Positions 7,552-11,980 of a DNA stretch of 11,980 bases are shown piece by piece (the stretch's first letter is position 1; every line of letters starts with the position of its first letter). The stretch covers positions 1-11,980 of the forward strand of contig PIXS01000133.1 in NCBI GenBank assembly GCA_003096255.1, read 5' to 3'. The DNA is from Candidatus Bathyarchaeum sp. (GTDB taxonomy: Archaea; Thermoproteota; Bathyarchaeia; Bathyarchaeales; Bathyarchaeaceae). The notes beneath the pieces are model-generated. The model made no database searches. It had not been told where the DNA came from and saw only the letters and a list, made by a program, of their open reading frames with translations. Position numbers and translations under genes: made by a program.

Positions 7552-7724
7552 GGTGATTCCTCACAGGTTGCTTTAGATATGATGTCCCGTTATTTTAGGT
7601 TACTCTTATGTTCAGGAAATTCTTGTTCTGGTGTAAGAACTTCGAGTGGTTGTGTCAGGTTGTTTGTATGTGTTATTGGACGTACATATGTCGAGTTTTG
7701 TACTATATCAACGAATGAAATAGC
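7552..7724. other. GT-rich gap between surE and the NitrOD5-like gene
   Basis: No gene is visible. The + strand from about 7590 to 7690 is very rich in G and T (46 of 60 bases at 7621-7680 by my count), in contrast to A+C-rich surE next to it. Weak A/T-rich candidates for the surE promoter lie near 7571-7600 on the - strand. A short palindrome, ACATATGT, lies near 7685. Confidence 0.5.
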
Positions 7725-7732
7725 GTATATTA
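7725..7732 (+). promoter_or_regulatory. TATA box for the NitrOD5-like gene
   Basis: GTATATTA, preceded by purine-rich GAAATAGC as a possible BRE, lies about 38 bases before the ATG at 7767. This predicts a start of transcription near 7755, just ahead of the GGAG ribosome binding site at 7756-7759. Confidence 0.5.
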
Positions 7733-7766
7733 AGTGACAAGACACAATATGTGTTGGAGTAGAACA

Positions 7767-8411
7767 ATGCCACAATTGAACAGAAAGACACATGGAGGAA
7801 AAAGTGGAGTGTTCACAACAAATTGGTACCTATATAAAACATATCTACGTCCAAACTATAAAACCCCAAAACCACAAAACTCGAAAACCTTAACAAACAT
7901 TTTCGGGTCAAAAATTGGAGAATCCAAGTCAGAAAATCTGGATGCTGAAAAAAAGGCACTAAAGTTTGAAGATGTTTTGCTGGAGGCAGTGGATGAAGGG
8001 CTTTCTTTATTGGGAAAGAAGTCAAAACAGGCACTGTATTTCTATTTGGAGAAAACGTTCAAAATGAATAGACGGGATATTCCGTACAGGATTGAAGAAT
8101 TCACTGATGTAGTTGAGAAGATCTTTGGTAGCGGGGCTAGAATACTTGAAATTCAGATAATGAAGTGTCTTTTCAAAAAGGTGGGTTATACTTTCAAGCA
8201 TTATTCGAAGCGTCAGGACATTACATTCAATGAATATGTGACAGCTGTCAAAGTGAAAAGTGACAAGCAGGGGAAGGATGGGAAGAATCAGCAAAAATCT
8301 GTTCGTAATAGGGACGGAGACGGGGAGAATAAAGGAATGAATTCTTTTGGGATGCCTAGAGCGTCTTCGAACTGGATTCTTAAGGGCTTTTCGGGATTCC
8401 GCTTGAATTAG
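7767..8411 (+). CDS. NitrOD5-like archaeal helical-domain protein
   Basis: The 214-aa product has a central helical domain at about residues 66-160 (FEDVLLEAVDEGLSLLGKKS, ALYFYLEKTFKMNRRDIPYR, FGSGARILEIQIMKCLFKKVG). From memory this resembles the NitrOD5/DUF3227-type domain of thaumarchaea and related archaea. The domain has been proposed as a signalling output module, but its biochemical role is not known to me. The N-terminal 60 residues are basic and proline/lysine-rich. The tail (about 163-192) is hydrophilic and probably disordered, followed by a short hydrophobic end (NWILKGFSGFRLN). I chose the ATG at 7767 because GGAG lies seven bases upstream; the frame extends to a GTG at 7734 inside the promoter. 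It is a single-gene unit followed by a T-tract terminator. The gene is confident, the family only moderately so. Confidence 0.72.
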   Translation: MPQLNRKTHGGKSGVFTTNWYLYKTYLRPNYKTPKPQNSKTLTNIFGSKIGESKSENLDAEKKALKFEDVLLEAVDEGLSLLGKKSKQALYFYLEKTFKMNRRDIPYRIEEFTDVVEKIFGSGARILEIQIMKCLFKKVGYTFKHYSKRQDITFNEYVTAVKVKSDKQGKDGKNQQKSVRNRDGDGENKGMNSFGMPRASSNWILKGFSGFRLN

Positions 8412-8475
8412 GTTTCTTTTTTGCTCGGTTTTGTTTTTGTTTGCGGTTTTTTCTTTTTTGTGCCTTTTTGGAGGT
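8412..8475 (+). terminator. T-tract terminator after the NitrOD5-like gene
   Basis: Right after the stop come six T tracts of four to six bases (for example CTTTTTTG and GTTTTTTC), with no strong hairpin. Oligo-T runs downstream of stop codons are the usual archaeal termination signal. Confidence 0.65.
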
Positions 8476-8503
8476 TCTTTTGTACATATTTTATGTGCAA
8501 TAA

Positions 8504-8511
8504 CTTTATAT
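8504..8511 (+). promoter_or_regulatory. TATA box ahead of the candidate ncRNA
   Basis: CTTTATAT is a close match to the archaeal TATA box and sits in an AT-rich stretch after the terminator. The expected start of transcription, about 26 bases from its centre, falls near 8531-8536, exactly where the structured GC-rich segment begins. No convincing reading frame starts there. Confidence 0.55.
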
Positions 8512-8530
8512 GTTATGGTGTAATTTTTTC

Positions 8531-8660
8531 GCTCTTGATGGATGGTGAGGGGACGCAGAGAAAATACCCCTATTCTCCATTCGCCAAGAGACCTACCCTC
8601 TCCTTGAGCGATCGACGGTGCATACGCGCGCATGTGCCATGTCCCCAATCCTCCCCTTCT
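8531..8660 (+). ncRNA. Candidate structured non-coding RNA, family unknown
   Basis: This segment is about 57% G+C by my count, between flanks far more AT-rich. It can form a 14-pair stem between 8532-8545 and 8577-8590 (11 Watson-Crick pairs, two G-T wobbles, one mismatch), topped by AGGGG/CCCCT (8548-8552 with 8567-8571). A second hairpin pairs GGTGCAT with ATGTGCC (8617-8623 with 8632-8638, two wobbles). GGGGAC at 8549-8554 can pair perfectly with GTCCCC at 8641-8646, a possible pseudoknot that competes with the apical stem. The TATA box at 8504 fits transcription from its left edge, and TTCTAACTTTCT follows the right edge. I see no tRNA, 5S, SRP, RNase P or clear C/D or H/ACA signature. 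Strand and ends are inferred. Confidence 0.45.
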
Positions 8661-8693
8661 AACTTTCTAGTTTAGCATCAACACATAAGATTG

Positions 8694-8990
8694 TTATATG
8701 AGGGGGCTTCTTCGGATTTTGAAGTCTCTGAATTCTCCGGTGTATGTTTGCCATTGGACAGTTACGTCTGTGACCTTTGCTGCTGCTGGTCCTTTTCGGC
8801 AGAAGTCAATCATTTTTTCGACAGCTTCTTTTTTGCCCTCAAAGATTGCTTCTACTTTGCCGTCGTGTGTGTTTCGGACCCAGCCCACAACATTTCTTTT
8901 GGTTGCCTTGTGGCGGGTTTCCACCCTGAAGAAGACGCCTTGGACTCTTCCGCTTACGAAAACGTGAGCTCTAGCCTTCATTTGTGTCAT
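8694..8990 (-). CDS. acyP: Acylphosphatase
   Basis: Acylphosphatase hydrolyses carboxyl-phosphate bonds such as those of acetyl phosphate or 1,3-bisphosphoglycerate (EC 3.6.1.7) in the cytoplasm. The product is about 98 residues. It has the signature ARAHVFVSGRVQGVFFR with the phosphate-binding loop and catalytic R22, and GWVRNTHDGKVEAIFEG with catalytic N40. The C-terminal GEFRDFKIR strand is also canonical. I take the ATG at 8990; the next ATG (8981) would also give a normal protein, and the frame extends to a GTG at 9011 with no family support. It lies 73 bases downstream of the arcadin-1-like gene on the same strand, so they may share a message. Confidence 0.95.
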   Translation of the reverse strand: MTQMKARAHVFVSGRVQGVFFRVETRHKATKRNVVGWVRNTHDGKVEAIFEGKKEAVEKMIDFCRKGPAAAKVTDVTVQWQTYTGEFRDFKIRRSPLI

Positions 8991-9063
8991 CGTCCAGTAG
9001 CATTTGCGCACATTTGACTAGAGAATTAGGGAAAAACAAGGTTTAGCTTGGCAGAGTTTTTGG

Positions 9064-9402
9064 TTATGTTGCTTTTTTGAATTTGATGGACTGGCCTGAT
9101 AGTTCTAGTTCGTAGAGTTGGTTTACGTCGAAATCTATTCCTAGTTTTTCGTATTCGTTTTCTGTGAGAAATAGGATCATTTTTGGGATGGCGAATTGGG
9201 TTCTTTGTTGGCCAAGCATTGGAATCTGTTGTTGTAGGCCTTTCATGACTTCTTGTATCATTCTGGCTTCTTCTGTGGCGGGTCTAACGGCGAATTGGGG
9301 AATCACCCGGTCCTGTATCAGTTCAATGCGCTTTCCTAGGTTGCCTTCAGGATCTCGTATGGATTCAATCTTTTGGACTCGGACGCGTGTCACAGTAATC
9401 AC
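9064..9402 (-). CDS. Arcadin-1-like small protein
   Basis: The 112-aa product reads ITVTRVRVQKIESIRDPEGN and continues with KRIELIQDRVIPQ; the C-terminal half has ILFLTENEYEKLGIDFDVNQ, then a beta-rich end. From memory this pattern, a basic beta strand, a DPEGxxGKxIEL turn, and a late helix-strand, resembles arcadin-1. That small protein was first described next to the actin homologue crenactin in some TACK archaea. Length agrees with that family (about 110). No crenactin or other arcadin is in this window. The start is a GTG at 9402 with a TATA box about 29 bases away, implying a leaderless message; a GTG three codons later is possible. The gene is confident; the family name is tentative. 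Confidence 0.6.
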   Translation of the reverse strand: MITVTRVRVQKIESIRDPEGNLGKRIELIQDRVIPQFAVRPATEEARMIQEVMKGLQQQIPMLGQQRTQFAIPKMILFLTENEYEKLGIDFDVNQLYELELSGQSIKFKKAT

Positions 9403-9427
9403 TTCAGCATACCATATGTCCAGAAGG

Positions 9428-9435
9428 CTTTATAC
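9428..9435 (-). promoter_or_regulatory. TATA box for the arcadin-1-like gene
   Basis: On the - strand this reads GTATAAAG, a strong archaeal TATA box, with AAGAAAT upstream as a possible BRE. Its centre is about 29 bases from the GTG at 9402, which predicts transcription starting at or within a few bases of the start codon. Confidence 0.6.
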
Positions 9436-9450
9436 ATTTCTTAAACACGC

Positions 9451-9465
9451 GAGGGTTGTTCCCTC
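9451..9465 (-). terminator. Small hairpin after the PUA-like gene stop
   Basis: GAGGG and CCCTC are separated by five bases, giving a perfect 5-bp hairpin 7 bases past the TAA of the upstream gene and just before the TATA box of the next. On the - strand it is followed by GTGTTT, a weak T tract. It could end the upstream message or act as an operator for the downstream promoter. Confidence 0.3.
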
Positions 9466-9472
9466 TTAATAG

Positions 9473-9940
9473 TTACAGGATTTCGGTGCCGCCCGCGGAT
9501 AATAGTTGCTGTGCCATTTCTTTTGTTAGGTACATGCCTTGTTGTGGCATTCTTTTTCTTCCGATGATTTGTGCAAATGTTTTTGCCTTGATTGGGTTTG
9601 GGAGTTCTTTCAGGTTTGTGAATCTGATGAAGGTTGCTTTTCTTCTTCCCTGCAGAAAATCGTTGTATTCGTCGTACGAATTAAGTAAGGATTCGTGACC
9701 AAAAGATTCCCACAGGTCTTTAGCGTTTCCAGTGACCCGTTCAACGAAGTCGGCATATCCTTGAATCTCTTTGCGTGGGTGGGTTACATAGAAAAACAGG
9801 TGTTTTGTTTTTTTTGGTCCCATGATTCCTCTGCGTACAAAGGCGTGGGCGGTTTTCCCTGCTCTGTTTTGGCTGCAGAGTCGTTTCCAAAATTTTTCAA
9901 AATTCAAGACGATGTAAGCGTATTTTTCCACTTTTTTCAC
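9473..9940 (-). CDS. PUA/EVE-like domain protein, family uncertain
   Basis: The 155-aa protein has an N-terminal YAYIVLNFEKFWKRLCSQNR segment, a KKTKHLFFYVTHPRKEIQGY strand-turn-strand, and a GRRKATFIRFTNLKELPNPI strand pair. It ends in a conserved-looking helix, RMPQQGMYLTKEMAQQLL. The alternation of short beta strands with the xFYVT...GYADFVE pattern is reminiscent of PUA-like folds (EVE/ASCH or DUF365), which often bind modified bases or RNA. I cannot name the family firmly. There is no transmembrane segment. The start is a GTG at 9940 with GACGGAAC just upstream; no nearer ATG would keep the first strand. A CTTATAAG box at about 9979-9986 is a possible promoter. It is the first of three - strand genes, but the next has its own TATA box. 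Confidence 0.7.
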   Translation of the reverse strand: MKKVEKYAYIVLNFEKFWKRLCSQNRAGKTAHAFVRRGIMGPKKTKHLFFYVTHPRKEIQGYADFVERVTGNAKDLWESFGHESLLNSYDEYNDFLQGRRKATFIRFTNLKELPNPIKAKTFAQIIGRKRMPQQGMYLTKEMAQQLLSAGGTEIL

Positions 9941-10066
9941 GTTCCGTCTGAATTTGTTTGTTATTATTTATGTTGTTTGTCCTTATAAGCAAAACCGATT
10001 CAGAGCAATAGAAAAGGATTGTATAATCTATTATGGGCAAGTGAAGGCACGAAAGGATATCGAAAA

Positions 10067-10073
10067 CTATAAA
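10067..10073 (+). promoter_or_regulatory. TATA box for the zinc-ribbon microprotein
   Basis: CTATAAA preceded by CGAAAA lies with its centre 28 bases before the ATG at 10098, the spacing expected for a leaderless archaeal message. Confidence 0.5.
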
Positions 10074-10097
10074 CATGGGATACAAGGATGGCTTGAT

Positions 10098-10208
10098 ATG
10101 AAATGTCCAAGATGCGAGACCGAAATGATTGTGCGGAAACTTAAGGGGAAGAAGCAGACATTCTTCTCGTGCCCCAACTGCCACTATAACCGCACATCAA
10201 GAACATAA
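10098..10208 (+). CDS. Zinc-ribbon microprotein, 36 aa
   Basis: The 36-residue product has two Cys-X2-Cys knuckles, C3/C6 in MKCPRCETEM and C25/C28 in FFSCPNCHYN, separated by a basic linker (VRKLKGKKQT). This is a complete single zinc-ribbon, similar to the topoisomerase-I-type or transcription-factor-type ribbon. It probably binds nucleic acid or a protein partner, which is inferred only. The frame is open upstream to 9954, but those residues look non-coding and overlap the promoter region of the - strand neighbour. The ATG at 10098 has a TATA box at leaderless spacing and GGATGG nine bases upstream. It converges on the MscS-type gene with a gap of 7 bases. Its small size could make gene finders miss it or call it too long. 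Confidence 0.7.
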   Translation: MKCPRCETEMIVRKLKGKKQTFFSCPNCHYNRTSRT

Positions 10209-10215
10209 CAGCCGC

Positions 10216-11058
10216 TTACTCTGTTTGTTGTTCTTCTGTTGTTTTTTGTCCTGTTAGGTACTCTCTTCTCAGCAATGCAGGAATTGGGGGTAGTATGCAC
10301 TCGTTCCTGAATTGTTTCTGGATTGACTCTGTGATGTTTGATTTGATGAATTCCTCTTGTGGGGGGTCGTTTATCCAAAACAGGGTTTCAATTTCGTTTG
10401 TCCACTCGCGGTTGCGGAAAATGAACCGTATTTCACGTTTTCTTTTCTGGTTAACGATTACAGACTTGTGCTTTTTCAGGATGTTTTCTATTATGGATTT
10501 AGCTTTTTCAGCGTCTGCCGTGTAGTCTATGGCAAGGGTTATTGATGCCACTGACTCTTGGTTTCCGCCTGTAAGGTTGATGATTTTTTCGCGCATAAGC
10601 ACAGAGTTTGGGATGATTATTTCGTTTCGGTCATAGGTCTTCAGTTTGGTTGTTCTGAGGGCGATGTCTGTGACTGTTCCTGTCAGGTCGCCGACTCGGA
10701 TTACGTCGCCGATGGCATAGGTTTTACCCCACATTATCAGAACGCCTGAGACCCAGTTTTCTATTATGTCCTTCAAGCCAAATCCAATCACTAATGCGCC
10801 TACTCCAAGACCTGCAACCATCCCCGTGATGTCAACCTTCAAAATGTGGAGGGTTACAAAACCAGAGGATGTGTAGATGATTATCTGGAAGAAGCGCCTC
10901 ATGTGAACAAGTTTTCCTTTCTCCAAATCGCCTCTTTTCTCAATTCTGCCGATCAGTAGGTTAAATAGTGCGACTATCAAAAAGGCGCCGACTACCGTAA
11001 AGATCATTGCAACAATGAGAATAGGTTCTTCGATCAAATCTTGGATACTAATGACCAT
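10216..11058 (-). CDS. MscS-family mechanosensitive ion channel
   Basis: MscS-type channels open under membrane tension and release solutes on hypo-osmotic shock. The 280-aa product has a compact MscS layout with three membrane helices at about residues 11-36, 54-74 and 76-110. The last contains the glycine/alanine-rich pore helix (GMVAGLGVGALVIGFGLKDI), then NWVSGVLIM. The cytoplasmic beta domain follows with the family signature YAIGDVIRVGDLTGTVTDIA, then LRTTKLKTYDRNEIIIPNS, and a C-terminal alpha/beta vestibule. The tail is hydrophilic (QKTTEEQQTE). The ATG has GAGG eight bases upstream, and CCTAAAAAAG near 11096-11105 is a plausible TATA box. No neighbour suggests a partner. Confidence 0.95.
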   Translation of the reverse strand: MVISIQDLIEEPILIVAMIFTVVGAFLIVALFNLLIGRIEKRGDLEKGKLVHMRRFFQIIIYTSSGFVTLHILKVDITGMVAGLGVGALVIGFGLKDIIENWVSGVLIMWGKTYAIGDVIRVGDLTGTVTDIALRTTKLKTYDRNEIIIPNSVLMREKIINLTGGNQESVASITLAIDYTADAEKAKSIIENILKKHKSVIVNQKRKREIRFIFRNREWTNEIETLFWINDPPQEEFIKSNITESIQKQFRNECILPPIPALLRREYLTGQKTTEEQQTE

Positions 11059-11226
11059 TAAGAGTGCCTCGGCATATTCCTTGAAGTTAGTGTCTCTTTT
11101 TTAGGTTTTCTGAACTATCATCCAAATTCTAAAAAATGCATAGTGAACAGAGGGCACTCACTGTTTATGTCATCGGGATTCAGCTTAGACCTGAACAGTT
11201 TTAGGTAAACTCTATTAACACAAAAA

Positions 11227-11242
11227 GTGGAGACATCTCCAC
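11227..11242. repeat. Perfect inverted repeat, operator-like
   Basis: GTGGAGA-CA-TCTCCAC has perfect 7-base arms and a 2-base spacer. This is the shape of a site for a dimeric transcription regulator. It lies roughly midway between two divergent genes, far from both starts, so which gene it would control is not clear. Confidence 0.6.
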
Positions 11243-11255
11243 AACTCCCGCAAAC

Positions 11256-11291
11256 TCCCCCTTTTTTGGGGGATAAATTTAAACCCCCAAA
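11256..11291. repeat. Two mutually exclusive hairpins around an AT-rich box
   Basis: TCCCCC at 11256-11261 and GGGGGA at 11268-11273 form a 6-bp hairpin with a T6 loop. The same G tract can instead pair through TTTGGGGG (11265-11272) with CCCCCAAA (11284-11291), an 8-bp perfect stem whose loop is ATAAATTTAAA. That loop resembles a TATA box on either strand, so the arms may flank a promoter as an operator. An RNA switch or plain G/C tract is also possible. Confidence 0.5.
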
Positions 11292-11369
11292 CCCAAACTG
11301 GATAATCTGGATTTACGAAAGTATTCAAAAGTAAAGATATAGTGGCCATATTCAACTTTTTTTCTTTTA

Positions 11370-11980
11370 ATGCTTAAATCACGCGATGAGAATATTACTC
11401 CTGAAGGTTTTTCTATGGTTAAGATTGTGGAAGATGTTTTTTCACAGGGGTTCTTAGAAGTTCATGAAGATGATACACTTTCCTCTTGTTTATCACTTTT
11501 CAAAAAAGAGACGCCACCTGTTTTAGCGGTCGTAGATAGTAAAGGTGAATATAGAGGGGTAATTTCTCGCAAATGGATAATACGGTCCAGTTTTGATTCT
11601 TCAGAAACTAAAGTTAAAACATTGATGCGATCAGTATCTGCTGTGACTTTGCATGATTCTCTCGGAAAGGTTGCGAGGTTGATGATTGAGAGTGAGATTA
11701 GGCAACTTCCCGTCTACAGTGGAACGAAACTTTTGGGTTTTGTTACAGACGATGACATTATTCATGGATCTGTAACGGAGCAATGGAGTAATACCCGTGT
11801 CGAGGAGATAATGACTAAGAAGCCATTTGTCATCGAAGAAACCGAATCGGTGGGAGCTATTCTAAGCCTTTTTAAAAGCGAGGGAATCTCGCACGTTCCA
11901 ATAGTTAGAGATGGAAAACTTGTGGGAATTGTGAGTATTTTCGATATTATTAGCAACATTTTTCAACCGAGACAGAGTCA
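11370..11980 (+). CDS. Multi-CBS-domain protein, 3' end outside window
   Basis: CBS domains bind adenine nucleotides in pairs (Bateman modules) and act as energy-sensing regulatory units. The window shows 203 residues and no stop. Three CBS repeats are visible at about residues 17-75 (DTLSSCLSLF, VLAVVDSKGEYRGVISRKWI), 83-138 (DSLGKVARLMIESEIRQLPV, GFVTDDDIIHGS) and 145-199 (VEEIMTKKPFVIEETESVGA, ISHVPIVRDGKLVGIVSIFD). A fourth is expected beyond the edge, as archaeal proteins of this type often carry two pairs. The start is unsettled. The ATG at 11370 has no ribosome binding site but a TATA box about 31 bases upstream, which would make it nearly leaderless. The ATG at 11415 has GAAGGT six bases upstream and begins right at the first domain. 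Confidence 0.9.
   Translation, partial: MLKSRDENITPEGFSMVKIVEDVFSQGFLEVHEDDTLSSCLSLFKKETPPVLAVVDSKGEYRGVISRKWIIRSSFDSSETKVKTLMRSVSAVTLHDSLGKVARLMIESEIRQLPVYSGTKLLGFVTDDDIIHGSVTEQWSNTRVEEIMTKKPFVIEETESVGAILSLFKSEGISHVPIVRDGKLVGIVSIFDIISNIFQPRQS

Larger units (their letters stand above)
11059..11369. other. Divergent intergenic region between MscS gene and CBS gene
   Basis: This 311-base stretch has no convincing gene. From left to right it holds the MscS-gene leader and a likely TATA box (11096-11105, - strand), a perfect inverted repeat (11227-11242), an overlapping pair of alternative hairpins around an AT-rich box (11256-11291), and a candidate TATA box for the CBS gene (AGATATAG, 11335-11342). 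A 22-codon frame from 11136 has no supporting signals. Confidence 0.6.

Noticed and set aside
7610..7645. Weak hairpin GTTCT/AGAAC upstream of surE
   Set aside because: A 5-bp stem in low-complexity GT-rich sequence is expected by chance and is not placed at a promoter or stop.
8531..8660. Candidate RNA as a box C/D or H/ACA guide RNA
   Set aside because: TTGATGG and TGAGG resemble a C box only weakly, no CTGA D box is present, and no ACA follows either stem at the right distance.
8421..8675. 84-codon + strand frame, and a 208-codon - strand frame at 8022-8648, covering the GC-rich segment
   Set aside because: The first starts in a T-tract terminator and its translation is low-complexity then Arg/Ser/Pro-rich. 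The second lies antisense to most of the NitrOD5-like gene. Neither has a ribosome binding site or a recognisable domain; both look like chance frames over the candidate RNA.
9954..10097. 48-residue N-terminal extension of the zinc-ribbon protein
   Set aside because: The extension has no family-like sequence, contains the TATA box for the short form and covers the upstream region of the divergent gene.
11136..11204. 22-codon frame in the MscS-CBS intergenic region
   Set aside because: It has no ribosome binding site, no TATA box at the right distance and no recognisable sequence.
1..11980. CRISPR arrays, insertion sequences, integrases, tRNA or rRNA genes
   Set aside because: I looked for regularly spaced repeats, transposase motifs, terminal inverted repeats and tRNA TPsiC arms (GGTTCRA) and found none. 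The only long direct repeat comes from the internal duplication of atpK.

Overview
This window is archaeal. It carries most of an A-type (archaeal V/A-type) ATP synthase gene set. Several genes are preceded by archaeal TATA boxes about 26-30 bases ahead of leaderless or short-leader starts, and GTG and TTG starts are frequent. An arcadin-1-like protein and a NitrOD5-like domain protein point to the TACK side of the Archaea, perhaps Bathyarchaeia. That lineage call is inferred from protein style, not from a marker gene.

Region 1 (1-6759) holds the ATP synthase genes in an unusual three-part layout. Subunits B (5' end outside the window), D and C run on the + strand. They converge on a - strand unit of I, K and a 179-aa basic protein I do not recognise. 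I is divergent from a + strand H-E pair. A short near-palindromic AT-rich element between I and H looks like a shared two-way promoter. Subunits A and F are not in the window. H and E build the peripheral stalks, I and K the membrane motor, B part of the catalytic head, and C and D the central rotor shaft and socket.

Region 2 (6760-8411) holds surE (5'-nucleotidase, - strand), whose end lies 3 bases from the end of atpE, then a GT-rich gap and a + strand gene for a helical NitrOD5-like protein with its own TATA box.

Region 3 (8412-8693) has no convincing protein gene. It contains a T-tract terminator, a clear TATA box and then a GC-rich segment of about 130 bases that can fold into strong hairpins with a possible pseudoknot. 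I read it as a candidate structured non-coding RNA that I cannot assign to a known family. It is the most promising novelty here.

Region 4 (8694-9990) has three - strand genes: a PUA/EVE-like protein of uncertain family, an arcadin-1-like protein with its own leaderless promoter, and acylphosphatase.

Region 5 (10060-11980) has a 36-aa zinc-ribbon microprotein (+), a MscS-type mechanosensitive channel (-), a 311-base intergenic region with a perfect inverted repeat and two mutually exclusive hairpins, and the start of a multi-CBS-domain protein that runs off the window end.

A window-wide oddity is that + strand G+T content switches sharply inside single conserved genes (atpC, atpE, surE), not at gene borders.
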